From positions 1-64,000 of the forward strand of contig NZ_RQGG01000009.1 of assembly GCF_004769665.1 (NCBI RefSeq): a stretch of DNA of 64,000 nt. Reading direction: 5' to 3'. Both the position numbers and the translations under genes were made by a program. Shown here in pieces: positions 1 to 8,627 of this stretch. The first letter of the stretch is position 1. Each line of letters opens with the position of its first letter. The notes beneath the pieces are model-generated. The model was not told where the DNA came from. It saw nothing but the letters and a program-made list of their open reading frames with translations, and searched no databases. This DNA is from Leptospira kemamanensis. Lineage in GTDB: Bacteria > Spirochaetota > Leptospiria > Leptospirales > Leptospiraceae.

Positions 1-45
1 ATTTTATTCTTTTTCAAATTTAAAAAATGAGATACGATTTCTCCC

Positions 46-879
46 ATGAAAAAATCATTCCTCCTAATCTTTTTATTTCTCATTGTTTTCCAATCTTGTG
101 TTGTATTCCAAGCAACTAAAGTTCCCTCAAATAATTTAAAAGGAAGTTTGGTAAGTGCTGTATCAAAGTCGCCAAAAATTGTTTTTTTGGGAGATAGTAT
201 CACACACGGTCGAGTCAGTTATGATTATGTTGAATCAATTCGCAAACATCCAAAACTGAATGATGCTTTGGTTGTGAATGAAGGAATCAATAGCAGATTA
301 ACAGTTCAAATCATCGAACAACTTGATTCCGTAGTGAGCTTACAACCTGATTTCGTTTTTATCCTGATTGGAACAAATGACCTAAAAGCAACTTTATCTA
401 AAAAGGAATACGACCGTTATGCGAGTCTTTGGAATTTGAAAGATCCAGCTTCAGAAGAAAGTTTTGTTCAAAATTTAACAAAAATTGTAACTCGGATAAA
501 AAAAGAAACAAAGGCAAAGTTGATTTTGTTTTCACCACCCATCTTAGGGGAAGATCCAAACTCATTACCATTTTTGCGATCCAAACGCTTTGCAGAACTG
601 ACAAAAGAAGTTTCAAAAAAAGAGAATGTTCTCTACAAACCACTCCATGAAACTCTTACAAGTAGATTAAGTTCCATAAACTTCCATAAAAAAACTCCAT
701 ACATCCAAAACACTTGGAGTATGTATTGGACCATTCTCAAGTATTATTCAACCACCTACTCTTGGAATGATTTAGGAGATGCTAACGGGTATTATTACTT
801 GACTGATGCGATTCATTTAAATGAACGAGGTGGACAAATCATTGAGAAAATGATTTTAGAAACATTAATTACTCCGTAA
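46..879 (+). CDS. SGNH/GDSL-family hydrolase lipoprotein
   Basis: This is a probable secreted esterase or acylhydrolase anchored as a lipoprotein. The N-terminus is a short positive region, a hydrophobic stretch and a lipobox-like FQSC with the lipidated Cys at residue 18. The SGNH blocks are visible: FLGDSITHG with the nucleophilic Ser at about 51, GTND near 108, and DAIHLNERGG near the C-terminus supplying the catalytic Asp and His. The length of 277 residues fits a single SGNH domain with a signal. It stands alone upstream of a chemoreceptor, with 244 bases between them. The substrate cannot be told from sequence. Confidence 0.85.
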   Translation: MKKSFLLIFLFLIVFQSCVVFQATKVPSNNLKGSLVSAVSKSPKIVFLGDSITHGRVSYDYVESIRKHPKLNDALVVNEGINSRLTVQIIEQLDSVVSLQPDFVFILIGTNDLKATLSKKEYDRYASLWNLKDPASEESFVQNLTKIVTRIKKETKAKLILFSPPILGEDPNSLPFLRSKRFAELTKEVSKKENVLYKPLHETLTSRLSSINFHKKTPYIQNTWSMYWTILKYYSTTYSWNDLGDANGYYYLTDAIHLNERGGQIIEKMILETLITP

Positions 880-1123
880 GTATTCCAAAACTGAATCCGA
901 ATATCAGAATAATTTTAAATTCCCAGGGAATTCTTAGGAAATCCCTGATCTGTTCTCTATAAGTTTTAAAATCACAATTTCCACCTCCAGATTTCAGGAG
1001 AACTACGAATCATTCTTGTCTTTTGTGTGATTTCTTCCTAGACAAATTTAGAATTCCATCGTTCTATCACTTGTGCATTCAAATATACAGAGTAATTTTC
1101 GTCTGTTAGAATGAGGAAGAAAT

Positions 1124-2704
1124 ATGGCAATTGAGACAGATGAAATTCAGAAATTCGAAAGAACTTTATTTCGCAAAGGAATATCTCTCATCGTTTTTAC
1201 AAAATATGGGTTAGGGATCATCTTTTTATTAGGTGTTGCCTCCAATTATGCCGCAAAAAGTTTTATTCCTAATTTAATAGGTTCTCTCATTTTCCTTCTG
1301 AATGCTGTCGTTGCTGGTCATTTTATAAAAAAAGATAAAGAGATCTCCAAACGGTATGCAAGATCAATCATCGTTATCGACCTCATCATCATTTTGTGTT
1401 TTTTCTATTTAGATATTTATAATAATTATACCAAAGGTGATGCAAGTAATACACTTAGCACGGGAATCTTTTATATCATCTTTGTCTTTATTTCGATTTA
1501 TGCGAGTTTTTTATTTGATCCAAAACTGATTATCAGTGTTGGTTTTATATCCACCTGTGTTTACTTAGGTGGTATTTTTTTATCTCACAAATTAGGTGCT
1601 GAGTTCATTCCCAAACCCTTCCCAGAAATGATTCGAGCCAATCACATCATTGTGACAACAGAAGTTCAAAAAGTGATCTTTTATTTCGGTGTGGTATTTA
1701 GTTTGCGTTATGTAGTTTCTTTGATGAAGGATATGCAAAATGATTTAAAGTCGAAACTTGAAGACAGTTTAGGAAAACAATTTTTTATCTCAAATAAATC
1801 AAGCCAATTGGAGAAATCAGCCAATACACTCGCTGTATCGGTTGAAAAATTACAATCGATGTCGGATGAACTTCACAACCAATCCCAAAACCAAGCAGCC
1901 TCTGTGGAAGAGATCTCAGCTTCTGTAGAAGAACTTTCTTCATCTGCGATTAGTTCTGCGAATTTAGTGGAGGACCAAGTCACTCGTGTTAAAATTGTAG
2001 ATCAAAACTTTTTATCTCTACAAAACTTAAGTGAAAGTGTAAAATCCAAAACCGTTCAAATCGCAAAAGATGTCAGTCATTCAGCAGATTTTAGTAAAAA
2101 AGTAAAAACATCCTCAGAAGAATTAAATGCAATTTATTCAGAACTGAACCAAGCCTTCTCCAAGGTAGAAGAAATCAACCAAATGATGTCAGAAATTGCC
2201 GACCAAACCAATTTACTCGCATTAAATGCATCGATTGAAGCAGCTCGAGCAGGCGAACATGGAAGAGGTTTTGCCGTCGTTGCACAAGAAGTGGCAAAAC
2301 TTGCCGAACGATCCCAATCCAATGCAGGCACCATTGCTAAAATTGTAAAGGAAGCAGGACTGAAGATCAACGAAGGAACAAGGTATTCCAAAGAAGTTAA
2401 GTCCCAAGTGGAAAATCAAAACAAAGAATTACTACGTATCGAAAGTGAAATTTTGAGTTTAGAAGGCCATGTGACCGAACAAGAAGTACTCAATTCAAAA
2501 CTCCGAGATACATTTTCAGAACTCCATGTCCTCTCCGAACAAATTGGAGTGATAGCCCAGGAACAAATGTCGGGAAGTAAAGAAATCAATCATGCCATCG
2601 CCGTGATTGACGAAACCACACAAAAACTCGCCGATTCCGTGGAACTTCTCTATGAGGAAATCAATGAAATCCATACACAAGCCAAACAACTGCATCTAAA
2701 TTAG
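1124..2704 (+). CDS. Methyl-accepting chemotaxis protein with multi-pass membrane N-terminus
   Basis: This is a chemoreceptor that would signal to CheA/CheW. Residues about 18-205 form roughly six hydrophobic segments with short loops and no large periplasmic sensor domain. The ligand or signal is therefore probably sensed in or at the membrane. Residues about 220-526 are a long coiled-coil signalling domain. Its hairpin tip is the conserved [18 protein letters not shown] stretch followed by [18 protein letters not shown] (about residues 362-400). No HAMP domain is obvious between the membrane part and the coiled coil. A GAGGAAG ribosome site precedes the ATG. Confidence 0.93.
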   Translation: MAIETDEIQKFERTLFRKGISLIVFTKYGLGIIFLLGVASNYAAKSFIPNLIGSLIFLLNAVVAGHFIKKDKEISKRYARSIIVIDLIIILCFFYLDIYNNYTKGDASNTLSTGIFYIIFVFISIYASFLFDPKLIISVGFISTCVYLGGIFLSHKLGAEFIPKPFPEMIRANHIIVTTEVQKVIFYFGVVFSLRYVVSLMKDMQNDLKSKLEDSLGKQFFISNKSSQLEKSANTLAVSVEKLQSMSDELHNQSQNQAASVEEISASVEELSSSAISSANLVEDQVTRVKIVDQNFLSLQNLSESVKSKTVQIAKDVSHSADFSKKVKTSSEELNAIYSELNQAFSKVEEINQMMSEIADQTNLLALNASIEAARAGEHGRGFAVVAQEVAKLAERSQSNAGTIAKIVKEAGLKINEGTRYSKEVKSQVENQNKELLRIESEILSLEGHVTEQEVLNSKLRDTFSELHVLSEQIGVIAQEQMSGSKEINHAIAVIDETTQKLADSVELLYEEINEIHTQAKQLHLN

Positions 2705-2782
2705 GGATTTAGATGAAATTGAATTCAGTTCTTCCGTAAAACCTGTCTTTACAATCAGGAAACATGTTGGAATTTTGGGTAA

Positions 2783-2811
2783 TTGGCAATAAATTTCTAG
2801 CATAGTGTATA
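2783..2811 (+). promoter_or_regulatory. Putative sigma-70-type promoter for the diguanylate cyclase gene
   Basis: TTGGCA (2783-2788) and TGTATA (2806-2811) are separated by 17 bases, a good match to a housekeeping promoter. The -10 box ends only 4 bases before the ATG at 2816. If this promoter is used, the transcript would be leaderless or translation would start at the in-frame ATG at 2876. Confidence 0.4.
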
Positions 2812-2815
2812 GGCA

Positions 2816-4012
2816 ATGTTAACATCCCAACCTTCCACAAGACCAACCAATGGTCGCCGTATTGAAGATACGATTATGGACCTCTTAGATGAGGATCCTA
2901 CCAATGAAGAATTGCTCATTCAAAAAATACAAACTCATCATTCCCATGATGAGTCCCAAATTTACGCAAACCTACTGAAAGTCCTCACCTCTTTGGACAT
3001 ACCAGAAACCGAAGCAAAAGAAATTTGGGAAGAAGTCAGTGCCAATCAATCCAAACTCTCCCAATGCCTCGGTAGAGAAGTTGGATTTCGAGTAGCACTC
3101 CTCGACTACTTCATCAATCACAACCAAAAAATCGAAAATCCCAAAATCATTGAAATTCGTTTATTTGCGGAAACGGAAAAACTCATCTTAGTGGATGAAC
3201 TGACAAGATTGTACAACCGTAGACATTTCGAAACTGCTTTAGTCAGAGAATTCAAACAAGCAACGAGATACAATCATAACCTTTCTCTTCTCGTGATCGA
3301 CATCGACGATTTCAAAAAAATCAATGATACCTATGGTCATGTTATGGGGGATGAAATCCTAAAACAAGTAGCGAAAAAAATTTCGACGAGTTTACGAGTG
3401 GAAGACACTGCTTGTAGGATCGGTGGAGAAGAGTTTGCCATTATTTTTCCACAGTCTAACGAAACACAGGCGCTTAAAGCAGCTGAAAAATTATTAGAAG
3501 CATGTCGAACCATTCAAATCAGTGGAAAACCAGTGACCATCAGTGGTGGACTTGTTTCTTATCCTGAAAAAGCAAAACGATGTGAAGAGATGTATGATTT
3601 AGCAGATCGAGCATTGTATACAGCGAAAGATTCTGGCAAAAATCAAATCGTGGTTTATTCCAATGAAAAACGTAGAAGTTTACGTTTTGATGCTAATTTA
3701 GAATTGTATTGTGTATTACCAGACAAAACCATTCGATCTATTTCCAAAAATATTTCGATTACAGGAATAGCATTTGAAACAGAAGATGAATTGAATTTAA
3801 ACGATTCGATTCCTGTTGTTTTACGTGAATCAGATTCCCAACATGAAATCAGTGCTAAAATCAAAGTGGTTCGCAAACAAAAACTAACAGAAACAAGTTT
3901 TAGTGTTGGTGCCGAATTTGTGGAACTTTCGAATGAATCGCAATCTAAATTGGCAGATCTTTACTTACTACACCAATTTAAGGCAAAAAGCCCCGTTGGT
4001 GTAGAATCGTAA
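2816..4012 (+). CDS. Diguanylate cyclase (GGDEF) with C-terminal PilZ domain
   Basis: The protein should make cyclic di-GMP from two GTP. Residues about 1-115 are an unassigned helical region. The GGDEF domain (about 120-275) has LVDELTRLYNRRHFE and an intact GGEEF signature near 203. A RxxD inhibitory site (RVED) sits exactly five residues before the signature, so product inhibition is likely. Residues about 280-385 look like a PilZ domain, with RRSLR (RxxxR) and NISITG (N-x-S-x-x-G), the two c-di-GMP-binding motifs. Synthesis and binding of c-di-GMP are thus joined in one chain. No transmembrane segment is visible. An ATG at 2876 is an alternative start because the upstream ATG has a poor ribosome site. 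Confidence 0.92.
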   Translation: MLTSQPSTRPTNGRRIEDTIMDLLDEDPTNEELLIQKIQTHHSHDESQIYANLLKVLTSLDIPETEAKEIWEEVSANQSKLSQCLGREVGFRVALLDYFINHNQKIENPKIIEIRLFAETEKLILVDELTRLYNRRHFETALVREFKQATRYNHNLSLLVIDIDDFKKINDTYGHVMGDEILKQVAKKISTSLRVEDTACRIGGEEFAIIFPQSNETQALKAAEKLLEACRTIQISGKPVTISGGLVSYPEKAKRCEEMYDLADRALYTAKDSGKNQIVVYSNEKRRSLRFDANLELYCVLPDKTIRSISKNISITGIAFETEDELNLNDSIPVVLRESDSQHEISAKIKVVRKQKLTETSFSVGAEFVELSNESQSKLADLYLLHQFKAKSPVGVES

Positions 4013-4019
4013 TTGGAAG

Positions 4020-4370
4020 TTACGGTGTAGGCATATCTCCAAGACCACCTGCATTGATCACAGATCCATAACCACTTGCAGATAAAATTTGTTTTGCCCT
4101 TTCACTTCTTGCACCAGATCGGCAATACACCACAATTTTAGATTGTTTATTTTGTATTTGATTCAATTGCGAAGGCAAAACATCCACGGGAATGTTGATG
4201 GCTCCAGGGAAATGCCCTTCGGCAAATTCTGATTTTGTTCGAACATCCACGACAACTGCTCCTTCTTTAATCCATTCTGATAACATCTGTTTATCTCCTT
4301 TAGATTGAATCCGTTTCACAAAGACAAAGAGGAATCCAACGATGACTCCCACTAAAATAAATGTTTTCAT
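4020..4370 (-). CDS. Membrane-anchored single-domain rhodanese
   Basis: This is a sulfurtransferase that would carry a persulfide on its active-site Cys. Residues 4-19 form one transmembrane segment. The rhodanese domain follows (about 28-112), with the VDVRTKSEFAEGHFPGAINI core and the active loop CRSGAR starting at Cys 83. A GAGGT ribosome site precedes the ATG. It is divergent from the persulfide-dioxygenase-like gene at 4522, with a perfect inverted repeat between them, which points to shared control and a role in sulfane-sulfur handling. Its 116 residues are normal for a single-domain rhodanese plus anchor. Confidence 0.9.
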   Translation of the reverse strand: MKTFILVGVIVGFLFVFVKRIQSKGDKQMLSEWIKEGAVVVDVRTKSEFAEGHFPGAINIPVDVLPSQLNQIQNKQSKIVVYCRSGARSERAKQILSASGYGSVINAGGLGDMPTP

Positions 4371-4424
4371 TCTTACCTCTTTTTTCCCATTTTTTCCTTG
4401 CAGGAATTTACGTCAAGAAAACTA

Positions 4425-4447
4425 TATACTATAGGGGGTATAGTATA
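4425..4447. promoter_or_regulatory. Perfect inverted repeat with G-tract: likely CsoR/RcnR/FrmR/CstR-family operator
   Basis: Nine-base arms TATACTATA (4425-4433) and TATAGTATA (4439-4447) flank GGGGG (4434-4438) with perfect dyad symmetry. TACT and AGTA arms around a G/C tract are the known operator style of the RcnR/FrmR branch of the CsoR repressor family, whose CstR members sense persulfide. The site lies between the divergent rhodanese and persulfide-dioxygenase genes, and TATACT/TATAGT could also act as -10 boxes. No regulator gene of this family is in the window, so the match is by pattern only. Confidence 0.65.
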
Positions 4448-4521
4448 CCACCTAAAATGAGTTGGGCCCAATCAAGAGAAATCAAGTTTGAAATCCAAAA
4501 GAATCGTGAGGGAATGTAAAG

Positions 4522-5238
4522 ATGATGGTAACAGATAAAAACACTGAAATAGAAATCAAACCTCTGTATGATACAGAGTCAGGAACATGGACATACCTAC
4601 TTCTTGACATTCGTTCGAAAAAAGCAGTCTTGATTGATCCAGTGTTAGAAAAATTAGATCGAGACCTGACATACATAACGGGAATGGGTTATGAGCTAAA
4701 GGCTACAATAGAAACTCATATGCATGCAGACCACATCACTGCCGCAGGCGAGTTACGCGACAAAACTGGTTGTGATTCCTATGCACCAGAACTTTCAGGT
4801 GCAACTTGCGCAAACCATTTCTTAAAAGAAGGAGATCAAATCCAAATTGGAAATCTGGTCCTAAAAACCATACACACTCCAGGCCACACTCCTTGTTCTA
4901 TTTCTTTACTCCTAAACGGAAAGTATGTTTTTACAGGAGATGCTTTGTTTGTAAGAGGATGTGGAAGAACCGATTTTCAAGGTGGAAACACGGAAGCTCT
5001 TTACAATTCAATCACCAATCAGTTATTCCAATTACCAGATGATACCATCGTATTCCCTGGCCATGATTATAAAGGTTTCGTTTATTCAACGATAGGTGAA
5101 GAGAAGAAATGGAATCAAAGGATCGCAAACAAAACCTTAGAAGAGTTTAAGTCCATCATGGACAATTTAAACTTACCAGAACCAAAAAAAATACATGAGG
5201 CAGTGCCAGCAAATCGTGCCTGCGGGAAGGTTATATGA
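4522..5238 (+). CDS. Persulfide dioxygenase-like metallo-beta-lactamase-fold protein (ETHE1 type)
   Basis: The protein probably oxidises glutathione persulfide or another low-molecular-weight persulfide to sulfite with O2 at a mononuclear iron. Metal ligands are in HMHADH (His66, His68, Asp70, His71), HTPGHTP (His122), TGDALF (Asp140) and FPGHDY (His181). The FVRGCGRTDFQGG segment after Asp140 is typical of ETHE1/Blh proteins rather than glyoxalase II. It is 238 residues with no rhodanese fusion; the rhodanese is the divergent neighbour. The next gene overlaps by ATGA, so the two are probably co-translated. Glyoxalase II is the main alternative. Confidence 0.85.
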   Translation: MMVTDKNTEIEIKPLYDTESGTWTYLLLDIRSKKAVLIDPVLEKLDRDLTYITGMGYELKATIETHMHADHITAAGELRDKTGCDSYAPELSGATCANHFLKEGDQIQIGNLVLKTIHTPGHTPCSISLLLNGKYVFTGDALFVRGCGRTDFQGGNTEALYNSITNQLFQLPDDTIVFPGHDYKGFVYSTIGEEKKWNQRIANKTLEEFKSIMDNLNLPEPKKIHEAVPANRACGKVI

Positions 5239-5600
5239 GTTTAGGAATTTTATTTTTAATTTTAGGAATTGGAGCGGGGATCCTAGGTGGACTTGTGGGG
5301 ATTGGTGGAGGAATTTTACTTGTACCAGCTCTTGTTTATTTTTTTGATTTTAACCAAAAACTAGCACAAGGTACAACCCTTGCTGCAATGGTTCCTCCCA
5401 TCGGAATTGTTGCAGCTTACATTTATTATACGAGAGGAGAAACCAATTTATTTGCGGCCGCATTGATTAGTGTTGGTTTTATTTTAGGAAGTGTTTTTGG
5501 AGCAGGAGCTGCCTCCAAAATAGACACAACTGTGTTGTCTCGGTTTTTTGGAATCTTCACCGTGATCGTTGGCTTAAAAATGGTTTTTTTTCCGAAATGA
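5235..5600 (+). CDS. Half-size TauE/SafE sulfite/sulfur-anion exporter
   Basis: This is a membrane protein of the TauE/SafE family, whose members export sulfite or related sulfur compounds. It has about four hydrophobic segments and the family's glycine-rich signature GGLVGIGGGILLVP at about residues 14-29. At 121 residues it is half the usual length of about 250, which has two such repeats. It probably works as a dimer of identical halves. The last residues form a complete helix, so it does not look truncated. It overlaps the dioxygenase gene by four bases and would remove sulfite formed by that enzyme. Confidence 0.85.
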   Translation: MSLGILFLILGIGAGILGGLVGIGGGILLVPALVYFFDFNQKLAQGTTLAAMVPPIGIVAAYIYYTRGETNLFAAALISVGFILGSVFGAGAASKIDTTVLSRFFGIFTVIVGLKMVFFPK

Positions 5601-5650
5601 ATTCCGAAAAAATTTTGTTTGCAGAAGGATGGTAATTCTTTTTCCATTCA

Positions 5651-6199
5651 ATGGTGTTCGGATTCTATTTTGCACTTGTTTGGTTTTTAATTTCACTTCT
5701 CATTTATGGGATCACCTGGCCTGAGGTTTTGGTCCCCCCTTTCCATTTTCTTTTCTGGTGGAATTTGATTTTTACATCCCTTTTGCTCTTTCTCATCTTT
5801 GTGGTTGTCATTGGATTTTTAGGAGTTTTGCTCCGAATTCCCATCCTAGGACTTATTTTGCAGGGAATCCGTAACCAAGTGGCAGAAGTGGGTTGGCTTT
5901 CCTTTTTCAAAAACCGAACATTGATTTGGTTCACAAGTCAATCCTTAATTTTAATAGGAACTTATCAATTTACCTATGGAGAAAATTTAGGAAACCAAAC
6001 CTTGTTTTTATGTGTAACAGCTGTTCTGCTAGGTTATTGGATCAAACAAAGGTTTCATAAACCAATGTTACAATTTTCGGGGAACAACCGAGTTTTTGTG
6101 TACCAAACTGGTGTCAGAAATTCTGGACCCACAAAAAATGAGTTCCCTTCCGAAAAGGATGTAACTCCCCACTCTCCTAAAAAATCAATCGAAGACTAG
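5651..6199 (+). CDS. Membrane protein of unknown function
   Basis: I do not recognise the family. Residues about 4-20, 33-60, 93-108 and 118-133 are hydrophobic, giving about four membrane segments. A positively charged loop and a polar tail rich in Pro, Ser and Lys (about 150-182) follow. It lies 50 bases after the TauE-like gene on the same strand and could be in the same transcript, but nothing in its sequence ties it to sulfur metabolism. Confidence 0.7.
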   Translation: MVFGFYFALVWFLISLLIYGITWPEVLVPPFHFLFWWNLIFTSLLLFLIFVVVIGFLGVLLRIPILGLILQGIRNQVAEVGWLSFFKNRTLIWFTSQSLILIGTYQFTYGENLGNQTLFLCVTAVLLGYWIKQRFHKPMLQFSGNNRVFVYQTGVRNSGPTKNEFPSEKDVTPHSPKKSIED

Positions 6200-6235
6200 A
6201 GAAAATCTCACTTTTCCGCGGATCGGTTGACTCTA

Positions 6236-6916
6236 ATGGGTATGGCACGTTTCCCATTACCACGACCTAACTCCATTTTGTTTGCCCTATTTTTTTCTCT
6301 CTTTACTATGAGTTTCCTCCATTGTGGATTCGGGACAAAAAGCCATTCTTCAACAGATTTAGTTCCCCTTGTTCCGAAGTCTGGCGAAAAAATGGCTGTC
6401 TTCGCTGAAGGTTGTTTTTGGTGTTCGGAACATATTTTTGAATCCGTTCCTGGAGTGATTGATGTCGTTTCTGGTTATACAGGTGGAAGCACGGAAAATC
6501 CAACCTATGAATCCGTGAACACTGAGACAACTGGTCACGCGGAATCCGTACTTGTGATTTATGATCCTTCCAAAATCAGTTTTGAAGAATTGTGTAGAAT
6601 TTTCTTTTTATCTCATGATCCAACCACAGTGGATCGACAAGGACCAGATGTTGGAACTTCTTATCGATCCATTTTGTTTTACCAAAATACGGAAGAATTC
6701 CAAATCGCAAAACGAGTTCAATCGGAAATTGAATCCAAACAGATATGGAAGGGACCCATCGTCACAGAATTCAAAGCAATTTCAAAATTTTATAAAGCAG
6801 AAGGATATCATCAGGATTTTATCAAACATAACCCAAACCAATCCTATGTGCAGGCAGTATCTCTTCCACGATACCGCGATTTCCAAAAACGATATCAGGA
6901 ATACAAACGAAATTAG
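6236..6916 (+). CDS. msrA: Peptide methionine-S-sulfoxide reductase, probably exported lipoprotein
   Basis: MsrA reduces methionine-S-sulfoxide in proteins. The signature GCFWCSEHIFESVPGV contains the catalytic Cys (residue 60 from the ATG at 6236). GYTGGSTENPTYE and the GHAESVLVIYDP segment complete the fold. Residues about 12-30 are a hydrophobic signal ending in FLHC, a loose spirochaetal lipobox, so the enzyme probably acts outside the cytoplasm. I see no Cys near the C-terminus, so the usual resolving cysteines are absent; the second Cys of GCFWC may take that role. The frame opens at a TTG at 6227, but the ATG at 6236 (or 6242) is the better start. It ends four bases inside the convergent next gene. 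Confidence 0.93.
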   Translation: MGMARFPLPRPNSILFALFFSLFTMSFLHCGFGTKSHSSTDLVPLVPKSGEKMAVFAEGCFWCSEHIFESVPGVIDVVSGYTGGSTENPTYESVNTETTGHAESVLVIYDPSKISFEELCRIFFLSHDPTTVDRQGPDVGTSYRSILFYQNTEEFQIAKRVQSEIESKQIWKGPIVTEFKAISKFYKAEGYHQDFIKHNPNQSYVQAVSLPRYRDFQKRYQEYKRN

Positions 6917-8433
6917 TAACTAGAATATTGTTCTTTGATTTTGGTTCGAAAAGAATCAAATTCCGATTTGGATTGGAATTTACATAATTTCAGAACTTCA
7001 GCTGGAATTTCGGATGACTTTGCTTCCTTGGAATTGATCGCAATCATCATATCACTTAAGTAAATTGGATAAATGATATCGGTATAAACCTCATCCACAA
7101 GCAGTGGCCTATGGTGGTATTCCATCGCTTTTGTGTATAAAATAGGGAAACCCCATTTTTCTCCGACCATGGCGCCTAACTTGGAATGTGTGATTCCAAT
7201 AGCTGACTCTTCCATACTGATCGTCGATGCAATCTCTCTTGTATTCGAGAAGGTTTTGATTTTATTCATATGGTGTTTATCAAAAGATAATAATAAAATT
7301 TCACCAATGTCATGAAGAAGGGAAGCCGCAATCAAATTACTTAGGTCTGATTTATTCATACCCATTCTTTGTCCAATGGATTTACAATAAAAAGCAGACT
7401 CGTTCGATTTTTCCCAAATAGCAGTAAAAGCAGGGAATTTATCCTCTAACATTTGCTTTGTGGCCAGACTATACAATAAGGTTTGAAGTTCCTTTAAACC
7501 AATGAGTTGGATAGCGCGGTCTAAACTTTCCACCTTCCCACCTCTACGGAATGCAGCAGAATTAGAGAGTTTTAGTATATTGGCAGAAAGTGCAATGTCT
7601 CGTTTGATCATCTCGGCAATTGTACCAATACTTGAGTTTGGTTTGTCGATTGCGTCTTGGATATCTTTGATTGATTTCGGGAATGTAGGCAAATGATCAA
7701 TTTGAGAGACAATATGATCTATTTTTTCGAGTTGGATGTTTTCTTTCGAAACTTTTGCAGGAATATCGATCATGAATACGGTTTTATTTTCACCGGATTC
7801 AAACTTAAAAGCAGAGTCACCGAGTCCATCATTTCTTAACATCATGAGAGTCATGATGAGACCGAGACCAGCTCCTTCTTGTTCATTTGACATATCCATA
7901 AAGGCATCAGCCAAATCATTGTATGTTTTTGCTTTCGAAATTCTTTCTTTAATTCGATCTGCTTCAATTGGAGTGAGTTGGACATTATTCATAATACGAA
8001 TTCGCATTAAACTTCGATTATGAATGAAAGAAACAAAGACTCCGTAATTATTTTTTTGTAACGATTCTTCGATTTCGTCTCGATTGGCTAAGTAAGTGGA
8101 TTTAAAATCATTGATAATGGATTCGTATTCTTTTTCGTTTGAGATATCTGTTTCTTTATTTTTAAAGAAAACACGTTTAGCATTTGCTTTGATTGCATTC
8201 GTTACTGTTTCTTTCATTGCCGCCAGTACAGAATCTCTTACGATGATCAGATCTAGTTGCAATAAAAACCGATCTAAGATTTGAAATAAGGTATTTTCAA
8301 CTTCATCAGTAATTTGGAAAAATTTAAAATGGAAGGGAGCATTCTCAACGATAGGATGATTGATGTCTTCGATATTCGTATGAAGACCAAGTTCCCTTTT
8401 GAATTCTAGTGCAACCGCTTTTGGACTAGCCAT
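6913..8433 (-). CDS. Histidine-kinase-like ATPase domain fused to an HDOD domain
   Basis: The protein is 506 residues long. Residues about 60-230 look like a GHKL/HATPase fold, with an N-box-like KETVTNAIKANAKRVFF and a G-box-like EGAGLGLIMTLMML. No HisKA phosphoacceptor region is present. Residues about 245-450 are an HDOD domain (LPTFPKSIKDIQ, a LLHDIGEILL helix, and the KWGFPILYTKAMEYHHRP segment). HDOD proteins are regulatory relatives of HD phosphohydrolases found in signalling and chemotaxis. The pairing suggests a switch driven by ATP binding or anti-sigma-like partner binding. It appears monocistronic with a GAGG ribosome site and a small AGGGG/CCCCT hairpin in its leader (8455-8467). 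Confidence 0.82.
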   Translation of the reverse strand: MASPKAVALEFKRELGLHTNIEDINHPIVENAPFHFKFFQITDEVENTLFQILDRFLLQLDLIIVRDSVLAAMKETVTNAIKANAKRVFFKNKETDISNEKEYESIINDFKSTYLANRDEIEESLQKNNYGVFVSFIHNRSLMRIRIMNNVQLTPIEADRIKERISKAKTYNDLADAFMDMSNEQEGAGLGLIMTLMMLRNDGLGDSAFKFESGENKTVFMIDIPAKVSKENIQLEKIDHIVSQIDHLPTFPKSIKDIQDAIDKPNSSIGTIAEMIKRDIALSANILKLSNSAAFRRGGKVESLDRAIQLIGLKELQTLLYSLATKQMLEDKFPAFTAIWEKSNESAFYCKSIGQRMGMNKSDLSNLIAASLLHDIGEILLLSFDKHHMNKIKTFSNTREIASTISMEESAIGITHSKLGAMVGEKWGFPILYTKAMEYHHRPLLVDEVYTDIIYPIYLSDMMIAINSKEAKSSEIPAEVLKLCKFQSKSEFDSFRTKIKEQYSSY

Positions 8434-8627
8434 AAAACCTCATCAATCAATATGAGGGGAAACCCCTAACTCGATTCCAGGAGAAGTTCCACTCACCCAC
8501 CATCGAATGGTAGGATTGAAGAATTGCAAGCGTTTAACAGGAAAAAGATGGTGTCTGTAATTTTGTGGTTAGTACTGAAAAAATCATTCAGAAACCCACT
8601 AAATTTGCCACAAAATGAAACAAAAAA

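Noticed and set aside
924..947. CAGGGA/TCCCTG hairpin after the GDSL gene
   Set aside because: The stem is short, lacks a T-run, and may be chance in the AT-rich gap.
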